Source: Streptomyces antnestii
Lineage (GTDB): Bacteria; Actinomycetota; Actinomycetes; Streptomycetales; Streptomycetaceae
DNA: 64,000 nt
Assembly: GCF_004005495.1 (NCBI RefSeq)
Contig: NZ_RZYA01000001.1
Span: forward strand, 992,001-1,056,000
Direction of reading: 5' to 3'
This document shows positions 27,511 to 36,064 of this stretch, piece by piece (positions within the stretch are counted from its first letter, which is position 1; each line of letters opens with the position of its first letter). The notes under the pieces are model-generated. The model saw only the letters and a list, made by a program, of their open reading frames with translations, did not search any database and was not told the origin of the DNA. Both the position numbers and the translations under genes were made by a program.

Positions 27511-27705
27511 ATGATGGAGTTCATCCGCGGCATCCGGATCCCGCTGGTGACGACCTTCAGCCCGGCGTCGGCCAGCACCACCCCGTCGAAGGCCTGTGTG
27601 AACTTCGACCTGGATGCGGCGGGTGGAGTGCTCGATCACTGCAAGGAGGCGCCGGCCTTGATATCCAGCGCGGCGAGTTCACCATGGATCCGGCGGTACC
27701 CCCCT
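27511..27705 (-). pseudogene. Integrase core fragments
   Basis: Read on the minus strand, 27705-27655 gives YRRIHGELAALDI (HTH region) and 27612-27511 gives KFTQAFDGVVLADAGLKV then TSGIRMPRMNSI. These match the core of the integrase at 53946-54551 (VLSGIRMPRMNSITERW). The middle of the gene is deleted, so this is debris between the second LysR module and the LacI gene. Confidence 0.6.
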
Positions 27706-27854
27706 TGCGGTGCCACCGCAAAAATTTCTCCGGGCGCACCAGCAGCCCCTTCACCTGGGCGGATGATGTGTCGGCACCCCCAGACCAGGGCCACGATCTG
27801 CGTGGATGAGTCTTCGGCAGGGGCACTGTTTGCGGGGCGGGCGCCGGGTGGTTT

Positions 27855-28955
27855 TCAGGGTGAAGCGGGTGGTGGTGCGACCGATGAGCGCACGATGAGG
27901 CGTGCCCGGAGCGTGTGTCTCTCGTGGCGCGGAACGGCTCCTTCGAGGATGTCGAGGAGTACTTCGGCCGTTTTGGAGCCCAGTTGGTGCACCGGCTGTT
28001 CGATCATCGTCAGGGGTGGGTCCATGACTGCGGCCCAGGCGCTGTCGTCGAAGCCGATGAGGGATACGTCGCGCGGATAGGACAACTTCCGTGCCTTTAC
28101 CGCGCGCAGGGCACCTGTCACGGCGTCGTTCTCGGTGCAGAACAGGGCGGTGGCGCGTTGGGGGAGGGCGAGCATCCGGGCGACTTCCTGTGTCGCGCGT
28201 TCCTCTACCTTCGGCCCGACCATCACCAGTTCCGGGTCGAAGGGGATGCCCGCGTCGTCGAGTGCGTCGAGGTATCCGCGTAGTCGTTCCCCGTCGGTCC
28301 ACAGGTTCCGGGAGGCGGCGGCGATCAGTTCCCGTCGTGTCGCAGGTGCTTTCTCCACCGGCGGTCCCCAGATGAATCCGATGCGCCGATGCCCGGCCGT
28401 GATGAGCGTCTCGACGGCCTCACGGGCCGCCTCCCGGTTGTCGATGACTACGGCGTCAAGTTCCAGTGAGGACACGGCGCGGTCGACGAGGACGACAGGG
28501 ATGCCCCGGTCCAGCGCTGTGCGGATGTGGCTGACTGTGCTGCGGTCGACCGCGGCTGACGCGATGATCATGCCGTCGACGCGTTTGTCGATGAGGACGT
28601 TGGTGGCCGCGATCTCCTCATCGAGTTTCTCGTAGGTGCTCAGGACGAGGGTGTCGAAGCTCCGGGCGCGCGAGGTGTCGCAGATTCCGCGTACGACGCC
28701 GGCGAAGAAAGGGTTGCCGATGTCCGCGACGATCACCCCGAGGGTGTGGCTCACGCCCGTCGACATGCTGCGGGCGAGCGCGTTCGCGCGGTAGCCGAGC
28801 TTTTCGGCCGCGGCGAGCACCCGCTCTTTCAACTCGGGGCTGACGTGCCCGTACCCACCGAGCGTGCGGGCCGCGGTCGCCCGGCCGACGCCGGCCTCGG
28901 CGGCCACCTCGGAGATCGTCGGTGGCCCCGACGGGCGGGGCCGCTCTCCTGACAT
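27855..28955 (-). CDS. LacI-family transcriptional regulator of the frl-like locus
   Basis: A 366-residue regulator; ATG 28955 (MSGERPRPSG) is chosen over an upstream in-frame codon. HTH: TISEVAAEAGVGRATAARTL, then hinge GYRANALARSMSTG. A ribose-binding-like sugar domain follows (LGVIVADIGNPFFAGVV, DGMIIASAAVDRS, GHRRIGFIWGPP, LIGFDDSAWA). The recognition helix reads ATAARTLGGYG instead of the common TVSRVLN, as does the LacI protein at 38435. It lies 42 bases after the kinase gene in the same direction. It probably represses the kinase/deglycase and transporter genes by binding the palindromes near 31133 and 31324. Confidence 0.85.
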   Translation of the reverse strand: MSGERPRPSGPPTISEVAAEAGVGRATAARTLGGYGHVSPELKERVLAAAEKLGYRANALARSMSTGVSHTLGVIVADIGNPFFAGVVRGICDTSRARSFDTLVLSTYEKLDEEIAATNVLIDKRVDGMIIASAAVDRSTVSHIRTALDRGIPVVLVDRAVSSLELDAVVIDNREAAREAVETLITAGHRRIGFIWGPPVEKAPATRRELIAAASRNLWTDGERLRGYLDALDDAGIPFDPELVMVGPKVEERATQEVARMLALPQRATALFCTENDAVTGALRAVKARKLSYPRDVSLIGFDDSAWAAVMDPPLTMIEQPVHQLGSKTAEVLLDILEGAVPRHERHTLRARLIVRSSVAPPPASP

Positions 28956-28997
28956 TGCTCGGTACCTCACTTCTTTTCGTCGACGGCTGTCCACATG

Positions 28998-29876
28998 CTA
29001 GACAGGGTCGGTTGCCCGGTGGGGCCGGCCATGGCCGAATGCGGCCTCGGTGAAGCACTGGTCATGGGCGGTGTCGGCCCCGTCGTACAGTGCGCGTTCC
29101 AGCGTCCGGCGGTCGGGTCGGGCTGACTTCGACCAGCCGGCGTGTAGCAGGGAGACGACGAAACCGGTGAGGAAGGCGTCGCCGCAGCCCATCGTGTCGA
29201 CGAGGGGCTTCTCGCCGTCGAGGCGCGCGGGCGCCGCGACGGTGACGCGACCGTCGTGGGCGATGGCTCCCTCGGCGCCGCGGGTGGCGAGCGCGAGTCC
29301 GGCTCCCCGCCGTACGGCCTCGGCCAGGAGTTCCCGGGTGGCGGTCTCGTCCAGGTGGGAGCAGGACAGCAGGACCAGGTCGGTGTGCGGGCAGACGCGG
29401 TCCAGGTAGGCGGGCGTACGGAACTCCTCCTCGCTGGAGAGGTCGAAGGTCACGAGCGTGTAGAGCCCCGCGAGCTTGGGCAGTTCGCTTTCGCTGCGGG
29501 AGTACACGCTGGAGTGCACGACGTCGAAGGAGGACACATAGCCGAGCAGTGCGCTGTCGAGCACAAGGGGGTCCTGCACTGTGACTCCGCCTCCGTTCCA
29601 GCCGAGGAAGATCCGGTCGCCGGTATCGACCCGCAGGGTGGACAAGCCGCTCTCGCCGTCACGCACGACGCAGTGGTCGACGGCGACACCCGTGTCGGCG
29701 ATGGCATCACGCAGGAAGCGGCCGAGGGCGTCGCTGCCGAACACCCCGAGATACGCCGCCTCGAGACCGAGGCGCTTCGCGTACACGGCCACGTTCACGC
29801 TGTTGCCGCCCGGATAGTCGATGCCGCGGTCGACGAACCGGTCGACGATGTTGTCACCGAAGCCGAGGACACTCAA
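28998..29876 (-). CDS. PfkB-family kinase, fructoselysine-6-kinase-like
   Basis: A 292-residue ribokinase-fold enzyme. TTG 29876 (MSVLGFGDNIVDRF) is chosen: AGGAG lies seven bases upstream and the start aligns with kinases that begin IGDNCVD. Motifs: YPGGNSVNVAVYAKRLG, FLRDAIADTGVAVDH, TFDLSSEEEF, ATRGAEGAIA and the catalytic-base/anion-hole motif VDTMGCGDAFLTGF. FrlD-type kinases phosphorylate the 6-OH of a fructosyl-amino acid, and the product is then split by an SIS deglycase. The next gene upstream (30084) encodes such a deglycase, which supports this over a general sugar kinase. Fructose-asparagine kinase (FraD) is an alternative. Confidence 0.75.
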   Translation of the reverse strand: MSVLGFGDNIVDRFVDRGIDYPGGNSVNVAVYAKRLGLEAAYLGVFGSDALGRFLRDAIADTGVAVDHCVVRDGESGLSTLRVDTGDRIFLGWNGGGVTVQDPLVLDSALLGYVSSFDVVHSSVYSRSESELPKLAGLYTLVTFDLSSEEEFRTPAYLDRVCPHTDLVLLSCSHLDETATRELLAEAVRRGAGLALATRGAEGAIAHDGRVTVAAPARLDGEKPLVDTMGCGDAFLTGFVVSLLHAGWSKSARPDRRTLERALYDGADTAHDQCFTEAAFGHGRPHRATDPV

Positions 29877-30083
29877 GGGGGTTCTCCTGTGCGCTGGCCC
29901 GGCACACCACGAGGCGGGACACGGGTGGGTGTCCTGCGCCGGACGCTGCACCGGGCATGAGGGGGCGGGGGACCGACGGGGTGGCCGCACGCCGTGGCCC
30001 CACGCAGTAGGAGGGCGCAGAGCCGCAGCGCGCCTGCTCCTGCCGCCGGCGGTTCCGGGGGCGGCAGCGGCAGGCTCGGCCGT

Positions 30084-31085
30084 TCAGTAGTCCATGACCC
30101 GGTAGTAGCGGCGCAGGTCCAGCGAGTGTCCGCGTACGCGCTCGAGGTGCTTGCTGACACGACCCATCACGGTGTCGAGAACAATCGGGGAGAGCAGACC
30201 GCGGAACTCCGGGCTGATGCCTTCCAACGCGTGCTCGCGGGTGTCGAAGACGGTGACGTCGCGGGAGATGCGCTTGGCGAAGGCCTCGGCGCGGTCGGTG
30301 AGGGGGCGGGTCTCGTCCTCGCCCTGGAAGATGATCACGCTGGTGTCCTGCTCGAGCAGTTCGAGCGAGCCGTGGAAGAACTCGGCGCTGTGCACACGGG
30401 TGGTGCGCAGCCACTGCATCTCCTCGAGGATGCACATGGAGTAGAGGTAGGTGAACCCCCACAGGTTTCCGCCGCCGACGAGGAAGTGGTATTCGGTGTC
30501 CTTGTGGGCCTCGGCGAACGCGGCGGCTGCCGGCTCCGCGTGCCGCGCCACCTCCAGGAGGGCACCGGGAAGGCCGGCGAGTTCGCCGGCGAACCTGTCG
30601 TACCCCTCGAACTCGCCCCGCCGCGCCAGCAGTCGGCCCATGAACAGCAGCATCTGGGGATCGAACGGCCAGGCCTTCGGCTCCGACACGAGCGCCACGT
30701 CGACGCTCTGCGCGACGGGGGAGTCGGGGTATCCCGTGAAGCCGATGGTGAGTACGCCCTTGGATCGGCAGTACTCGATGGCCCGCAGGCTGTCCTCCGT
30801 GGTGCCCGACACCGAGGTGAAGACGGCCGCCGAGCGTTCGCCGAGCGCCGCGTCGCCGGTGGTGACCAGCTCCGCTGCGATCACGGCGCGTACCGGCAGT
30901 GTCGAGGTGCGGCGGGCGAACTGCTCGTAGGGCCACATCTGGGCGTAGGTGCCACCGGCGCCGACGAGGAAGAGGCTGTCGAAGCCGTCGTCCACGAGTC
31001 GGTCGGCGACCTCTTCGATCCGGGGGCGCAATGCCACCGTGCTCGCCAGCTGGGAGAGGAATTCCGGCTCGTCGAATCCGAGCAT
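30084..31085 (-). CDS. SIS-domain deglycase, FrlB-like (fructosamine-6-phosphate deglycase)
   Basis: A 333-residue protein starting at ATG 31085 (MLGFDEPEFLSQL). Two SIS modules: FLVGAGGTYAQMWPYEQFA and AAVFTSVSGTTEDSLRAIEYC in the first; YHFLVGGGNLWGFTYLYSMC and the active-site stretch HSAEFFHGSLELLEQ in the second, where Glu and His match the FrlB/FraB segment SGEFRHGPLE. The ending DLRRYYRVMDY also matches FrlB (ERRYYGGLVEY). The reaction is hydrolytic cleavage of a phosphorylated Amadori compound to glucose 6-phosphate and an amino acid. It is divergent from the ABC importer, with an operator palindrome 48 bases upstream. About 200 bases separate it from the downstream kinase. Confidence 0.8.
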   Translation of the reverse strand: MLGFDEPEFLSQLASTVALRPRIEEVADRLVDDGFDSLFLVGAGGTYAQMWPYEQFARRTSTLPVRAVIAAELVTTGDAALGERSAAVFTSVSGTTEDSLRAIEYCRSKGVLTIGFTGYPDSPVAQSVDVALVSEPKAWPFDPQMLLFMGRLLARRGEFEGYDRFAGELAGLPGALLEVARHAEPAAAAFAEAHKDTEYHFLVGGGNLWGFTYLYSMCILEEMQWLRTTRVHSAEFFHGSLELLEQDTSVIIFQGEDETRPLTDRAEAFAKRISRDVTVFDTREHALEGISPEFRGLLSPIVLDTVMGRVSKHLERVRGHSLDLRRYYRVMDY

Positions 31086-31132
31086 CTTCGCGTCCTTTCG
31101 GGAACGGGTGCGGCCGGCGGCGCTGAGCGACC

Positions 31133-31146
31133 TGATACCGGTATCA
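31133..31146. promoter_or_regulatory. LacI-type operator candidate TGATACCGGTATCA
   Basis: A perfect 14-bp palindrome with a central CG, 48 bases upstream of the deglycase start and inside the divergent promoter region. The same motif recurs at 31324 with one mismatch. Confidence 0.75.
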
Positions 31147-31323
31147 CGCGGGCCACACGCTGACACAAGGGATGGGTAGCGTCAACAGAGCGTCCGTATC
31201 GGCGGGTCGGTGATCGACTGCAAAACCTTATATGACCTGCCAGTTAATGAAATCTGAGTGCCTCGGCCCGTCGGTGGCGTGTTAGCCCTCGCCGTTCCGC
31301 AGAGAAGATCTTCGTCTTGGCCC

Positions 31324-31337
31324 TGGTACCGGTATCA
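31324..31337. promoter_or_regulatory. Second LacI-type operator candidate TGGTACCGGTATCA
   Basis: Matches the 31133 palindrome except for one base and lies 109 bases upstream of the solute-binding protein start. The two sites are 191 bases apart, one near each divergent gene, as expected for a regulator controlling both arms. Confidence 0.7.
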
Positions 31338-31445
31338 GAATCTCTGTACAGTCGCCGCACGCCGCAGGACGTGTCACGGACACCCGCAGCGGTTCCGACG
31401 CGCCCGCCCCTCCCGCGGGCCCGCCCACTCGACGAAAGGAAGCCC

Positions 31446-32765
31446 ATGCGCGCTCGTGCACTGACGCGGTCCGCGGCACTCCTCGGGGCCTCGGTACTCG
31501 TCCTCACCGGCTGCCTGGCCGGACCGGCGAAGGGTCCCGCGGCCGACGTGACCGCGAAACCGGAGTACTCCGGCACCTTGAGCATCCTCACCAAGTTCGC
31601 AGGCGACCCCCTCGAGCGTTACTTCGAGGACCTCGCCACCGCGTACGAGCGCAAGCATCCGAAAGTGCATGTCGAGCTCATTCAGGAGACCGACCAGAGC
31701 ATCAAGGACAAGACGAAGACGCTCACCGCCTCCGACGCACTCCCTGACATCTACTTCACCTGGGCGGGCAACTGGGCCGACAACTTCGTCCGCGGCGGCC
31801 GCGCGGCGGACCTCACCAAGGTGATCGGCCCCGGCACCCGGTGGGGACGGACATTCAGCAAGCCGTCCCTGTCCGCCTTCGCCCACGACGATCACTACTA
31901 CGGGATACCGCTCTACAACAACGGCAAGTTCATGGGCTACAACAAGTCCGCCTTCGACAAGGCGGGCGTGGAGGTGCCGAAGACTTTCGACGATCTCGTC
32001 GCCGCCTGTCCCGCACTGCGCAAGGCCGGCTACGAACCCATCGCCTTCGGAAACAAGGACGGCTGGCCCGCGCTGCACTACCTGCAGCAGCTCTTCGCCC
32101 ACAACGTCCCGAGCGCCGTCCGCGAGGCCGACTACCGGGCGAAGACAGCCAAGTGGGACGACCCCGGCTACCTCGCCGCGCTCAGGCAGTTCAAGACCAT
32201 CGTTTCCACCTGCACCGACACCGGCCGCGGAACGAACGGTGTCCTCTATACCTCCGCACAGGAAGCCTTTGCCCGCGGCAAGGCCGCCATGTACTACCAG
32301 GAGGTCCTCGAGTTCGACAGCACCACATCCGGCGGGATCCTCAAGCCCAAAGACCTGGGCATCTTTCCCCTGCCCGCCGCAGCCGGCGCGAAGGGTGACC
32401 CGAAGGTCGTCGAAGGAGCACCCGAGGGGTACTTCGTCAACGCCCGGTCACCGCGCGCCGCACTCGCCGTCGACTTCATGAAGTTCGTGACGAAGCAGAG
32501 CAACGCGAAAACCCTGTCCGCACCGCCCTACGGACAGCCGAGCACAGTGGTCGGAGCGGTGACACCCCAAACCTCCAGCAAGGCCGTCCACGAAGGCATC
32601 ACCATGGTCAACAAGGCTCCCCGACTGGCGGGTTGGCTCGACATGGTGACCGAACCCAAGGTCTCCGACGCATGGCTGGCCGGCGGCGAAGCGCTCATCA
32701 GCGGAAGCAAGACGCCCGAACAGGTCCTGGACAGCGTGCGCCAGGCGTCGAAATCCGCCAAGTAG
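31446..32765 (+). CDS. Sugar-type ABC transporter solute-binding lipoprotein
   Basis: A 439-residue family-1 binding protein. ATG 31446 follows GAAAGGAAG. Lipoprotein signal: RARALTRSAALLGASVLVLTGC with lipobox LTGC, so it is anchored outside the membrane. The mature part has the MsmE/MalE-like pattern (LSILTKFAGDPLERYFEDLA, ALPDIYFTWAGNWADNF, YYGIPLYNNGKFMGYNKSAF, LHYLQQLFAHN). The B. subtilis frl operon also pairs a binding protein of this class (FrlO) with two permeases, so the ligand here may be a glycated amino acid. It is the first gene of the plus-strand arm. Confidence 0.85.
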   Translation: MRARALTRSAALLGASVLVLTGCLAGPAKGPAADVTAKPEYSGTLSILTKFAGDPLERYFEDLATAYERKHPKVHVELIQETDQSIKDKTKTLTASDALPDIYFTWAGNWADNFVRGGRAADLTKVIGPGTRWGRTFSKPSLSAFAHDDHYYGIPLYNNGKFMGYNKSAFDKAGVEVPKTFDDLVAACPALRKAGYEPIAFGNKDGWPALHYLQQLFAHNVPSAVREADYRAKTAKWDDPGYLAALRQFKTIVSTCTDTGRGTNGVLYTSAQEAFARGKAAMYYQEVLEFDSTTSGGILKPKDLGIFPLPAAAGAKGDPKVVEGAPEGYFVNARSPRAALAVDFMKFVTKQSNAKTLSAPPYGQPSTVVGAVTPQTSSKAVHEGITMVNKAPRLAGWLDMVTEPKVSDAWLAGGEALISGSKTPEQVLDSVRQASKSAK

Positions 32766-32792
32766 TCCGCGAGGCCGAAGGGAAACAAACAG

Positions 32793-33680
32793 GTGCACAC
32801 CCTGTACCGAAGAGCAGCCGGACTCGCGTGGATACTGCCCGCCCTCGTGCTGCTCGGCGTCTTCGTCTACCTGCCGCTCGTCCAGAACTTCGGGTACTCC
32901 ACGCTGTCGTGGGACATCTACAGCGGCAGCCAGCACTTCGTAGGCCTGGACAACTACCGTCACCTGTTCGACGACCCGGTCTTCTGGACCTCGTTCACCA
33001 ACAATCTTTCCTACGCGCTCCTGTCGGTCATCTTCCAGGTCTTCGGCGCCCTGCTTCTCGCCGCGCTCGTCGAGAGCATCCGCAGCACGCGATGGCAGCG
33101 CGCGCTCCGGACGGTCTACTTCATACCCTCCGCTATCTCCCTGACCGTCGCGGGACTGCTCTTCTACTTCATCTACGAGCCCAACCTGGGGCTGCTCAAC
33201 CATGCGCTCGACGCGGCCGGGCTTGGCAGGTTCGAGCACTCGTGGCTGGGTGAGGAGAACACCGCGATGACCGCGGTCATCGCGATGAGCCAATGGCAGG
33301 GCTTCGGATACTCCACCCTCCTGTTCGCCGTCGCGATCCAGCGCATCCCCTCGGAGCTCTACGAAGCGGCAGCCATCGACGGTGTCGGCCCCGTCCGCCG
33401 CTTCTTCCGGATGACGCTCCCGCTGGTGCGGGAGATGACCGCCCTGATGACGATGGTGACCGTCTCGGGTGCCTTCCAGGTGTTCAACGAGGTCATGGTG
33501 ATGACCAGCGGCGGCCCCGACAACTCCACCCAGGTCCTCGGAACCTGGCTGTACCGCAACGGCTTTGTACGCAACGACTTCGGCTACGCCGCGGCGATCG
33601 GCACCGTGATCTTCGTGATCACCCTCGCGATCGCGATGGCGCAGCTGTGGATCACCCGTAGACGAAGGGTGGAATGGTGA
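32793..33680 (+). CDS. ABC transporter permease (MalF/FrlN type)
   Basis: A 295-residue integral membrane protein with about six helices, starting at GTG 32793, 27 bases after the binding-protein gene. The cytoplasmic EAA loop reads YEAAAIDGVGPVRRFFRMTLPLV, where the ATPase docks. The tail RRRVEW overlaps the start of the next permease gene. It forms the sugar-type import channel with the 33674 product. No dedicated ATPase gene is present; in Streptomyces several sugar importers share the ATPase MsiK, which may serve here (inference). Confidence 0.9.
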   Translation: MHTLYRRAAGLAWILPALVLLGVFVYLPLVQNFGYSTLSWDIYSGSQHFVGLDNYRHLFDDPVFWTSFTNNLSYALLSVIFQVFGALLLAALVESIRSTRWQRALRTVYFIPSAISLTVAGLLFYFIYEPNLGLLNHALDAAGLGRFEHSWLGEENTAMTAVIAMSQWQGFGYSTLLFAVAIQRIPSELYEAAAIDGVGPVRRFFRMTLPLVREMTALMTMVTVSGAFQVFNEVMVMTSGGPDNSTQVLGTWLYRNGFVRNDFGYAAAIGTVIFVITLAIAMAQLWITRRRRVEW

Positions 33681-34510
33681 CCCGCCTCGGCTTCCTCGGC
33701 GTGATCGCGCGCCTGTTCATGTGGGCCTTCCTTCTGGGCCTTGCGGTGGTGGTGCTCTATCCGCTGCTGTGGATGGTGCTGAACGGGTTCAAGACCAATG
33801 CCGAACTCTTCGGCAACCCCTTCGCCCTCCCCACCCACCTGAGCTTCGACAACTACCGCGACGCGTGGAACCGCGGCGTGAGCAACTACCTCGTCACCAG
33901 CGTCCTGGTCACGGTGACCTCCACCATCGCGACCGTGTTCATCAGCGCCTGGGCGGCATACGGACTCACCCGGGTGAACATCCCCCTGAACAAGGTGCTC
34001 ACCGCCGTCATCCTCGGTGGCCTCATGCTCACCCCGACCGTGGCACTCGTACCGCTGGTGCGCATGTTCCAGGCGATGGGCCTCTACAACAGCTTCTGGG
34101 CGCTGCTCATCCTGTACACAGCCTTCCGCGTCCCGTTCACCACCTTCCTGATCCGCGCCTACATGATCGACCTGCCGCGCGAGGTGGACGAGGCGGCCCA
34201 GATCGACGGGGCCGGCCGCTGGTCCGCGTTCTGGCGGATCATCCTGCCGATGTGCAAGCCGATCATCACCTCGACGGTCCTCCTGCATGTTCTCTTCGCC
34301 TGGAACGAGTACCTCTTCGCCATGGTGTTCACCAACGGCAGCGATATACAGACCCTGCCGGTCGGGCTGACGAGCCTGATGAGCAAGCACGGCACCGATT
34401 TCCCCGTGGTGTTCGCCGGCATGGCGATCGCAGCCGTACCGGTCGTACTGCTCTTCCTGTTCGGGCAGCGCTACATCGTCAAGGGCCTCGCCGACGGAAT
34501 CGGCAAGTGA
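33674..34510 (+). CDS. ABC transporter permease (MalG/FrlM type)
   Basis: A 278-residue membrane protein with about six helices, starting at ATG 33674 within the end of the preceding gene (7-base overlap). The EAA loop is REVDEAAQIDGAGRWSAFWRIILP, and the C-terminus FGQRYIVKGLADGIGK is typical of MalG-like subunits. It is the partner of the 32793 product. The next reading frame, a broken FrlC-like gene, starts 26 bases later, so it was once part of the same operon. Confidence 0.9.
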   Translation: MVTRLGFLGVIARLFMWAFLLGLAVVVLYPLLWMVLNGFKTNAELFGNPFALPTHLSFDNYRDAWNRGVSNYLVTSVLVTVTSTIATVFISAWAAYGLTRVNIPLNKVLTAVILGGLMLTPTVALVPLVRMFQAMGLYNSFWALLILYTAFRVPFTTFLIRAYMIDLPREVDEAAQIDGAGRWSAFWRIILPMCKPIITSTVLLHVLFAWNEYLFAMVFTNGSDIQTLPVGLTSLMSKHGTDFPVVFAGMAIAAVPVVLLFLFGQRYIVKGLADGIGK

Positions 34511-34535
34511 ACGACCCCCTGCGACAGGAGAGTTC

Positions 34536-35219
34536 ATGGCCACACACCTGCGGAAGTTGACCGGATCCAACTTCGCTTACCAGTAGCAGCCGTTCGAGAC
34601 CTTCCTGGACGGCGCGGCAGCCCTCGGTTGCGAGAGGCTCGAACTGTGCGGTGTCGCACCTCACTTGCACATTCCGCAACTGAGTGATGGCCACGCGCGC
34701 GGCATCCGCCGCCGTATCGAATCGCGCGGCCTCGCGGCATACTGCCTGACACCCGAGCAGGTGATGTACCCGGTCAACGTCGCCTCGCCGGTCGACTGGC
34801 TGCGCACGCAGAGCATCGCCATGTTCCGCCGGGCGGCCGAACTGTGCGCCGAACTCGGAGTGGAGCTGCTGCTCCTGACTCAGGGCCGGGGCCTGGAGAA
34901 CGAGCCGGTGGAGGCCGCCTGGCGCCGGTCCGTCGATGCGATCGGCGACATCGCCACCTACGCGGACACGCTGGGAGTGACGTGCGTGCTCGATCCGCTC
35001 CAGCGTGGAGTCGAACCTGGTCAACGACTCGCGGACGCTGGCGGCGATGCTCGACGAGATCGGCTCCACCCGTATCGGAGCAGTGCTCGACACGGTGGCG
35101 ATGGCCGTGGCCGGAGAGGGCATCGACAACGCCTTCGACGCGCTCGGCGACCGCATCCGCCATGTGCATCTGATCGACGGCCGACCGAGGACGTCTCCGT
35201 GCCGGAACGCACCTTTTGA
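34536..35219 (+). pseudogene. FrlC-like sugar-phosphate isomerase/epimerase family gene, broken
   Basis: Starts at ATG 34536 (MATHLRKLTGSNFAYQ) but meets TAG at 34584 (codon 17). The same frame resumes with FLDGAAALGCERLELCGVAP, YCLTPEQVMYPVN and GVTCVLDPLQR, then shifts frame near 35001 to ESNLVNDSRTLAAMLDEIG, AVLDTVAMAVAGEG and GDRIRHVHLIDG, after which homology stops. These stretches match FrlC, the fructoselysine 3-epimerase of E. coli (for example LGDKLRHLHIVD). A stop, a frameshift and loss of the C-terminus make it non-functional. Its place after the permeases supports the frl assignment of the locus. Confidence 0.75.
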
Positions 35220-35820
35220 ACTGCCGAGTTGGTGCCGCGCCGGCCATGCGTTGGAATACGGCTCACAGCGCGCACGGCGAGACCGTGTGCACTCGGCCGC
35301 CTCGCGCGGTAAGGCGGCACGCACCGCCGATGACCCGCAATTCCAGCGCTGGACGGTAGCGCTTACTCGCGGAAGCAGAGCTGCGAGCACCATGTGGTCT
35401 CTGCGGGCGATGGGGGTGGGGCTGTGCCATGAAGGACGGCCGGCTTGGTGCCGGAGTTCACGTCTTGTCGACATCGGTGGCTGCGGAAGCCGAGCCGGCA
35501 GGCGAAGCCGACCGAGGAGCAGGCAGCCGAATGCGCCGACCAGACGGGACGTCGTCACGGGACGCAAGCGTGCGCCGACAGCTCACGACACCTTCGAAGT
35601 CCGCGGGGTGCACCGGGTGCAGCCGTCCGTATCGATGCGAGCGCGCCCAACGCGCAGGACCCGGCGCAAGGGCCATCGCGACGAAAGACGGCCGTTGCAA
35701 GGTGATCCCGTGGGCCGCCCGGCAGCGAGCCTGACGGCCTGCCTAGGTGCCCGGGATCGGTGGGCCGGGTCTGCATTTCTCGTCGTGTGCACGCGAGAGT
35801 CTTGACGGTGTGGAGTCGCG
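35220..35820 (+). other. Gene-free stretch between the frl-like locus and the second operon
   Basis: About 600 bases with low-quality open frames in several phases and no convincing start or family match. It probably contains the eroded end of the FrlC-like gene and old IS debris. Confidence 0.4.
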
Positions 35821-35822
35821 GT

Positions 35823-35834
35823 GAGAACGTTCTC
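35823..35834. promoter_or_regulatory. LacI-type operator candidate GAGAACGTTCTC (distal)
   Basis: A perfect 12-bp palindrome with central CG, repeated 23 bases downstream. It lies about 230 bases upstream of the binding-protein gene at 36065. Confidence 0.75.
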
Positions 35835-35845
35835 TCACTTGCTTT

Positions 35846-35861
35846 GAGAGAACGTTCTCTC
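35846..35861. promoter_or_regulatory. LacI-type operator candidate GAGAGAACGTTCTCTC (proximal)
   Basis: A perfect 16-bp palindrome containing the same 12-bp core as the site at 35823. The centres are about two helical turns apart, favouring cooperative binding on one DNA face. The LacI gene at 38435 in the same operon is the likely binder. Confidence 0.75.
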
Positions 35862-36064
35862 GAAGTGGTGAAGGGGGCGCGACCCCGCCGCCTCCGCTCT
35901 TGGCCCTGCTTCGGGAACCACCCGGGCGGCTGCCGTCATCGAATGCCGACCGCTGCGGTTCGGCCTCGTCGAGCAGGTCAACCTCGTCTGCCCATCGTCC
36001 GAGCCCAGCGAACGCGGATTCGGACTCAGCCCACGCACGACGTCCCAGCACGTATGGAGGAGCA

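Noticed and set aside
35429..35734. Plus-strand frames between the FrlC-like remnant and the operators, considered as IS5-type debris because of VVTGRKR
   Set aside because: Only one short string is suggestive; no catalytic motif, ends or second match.
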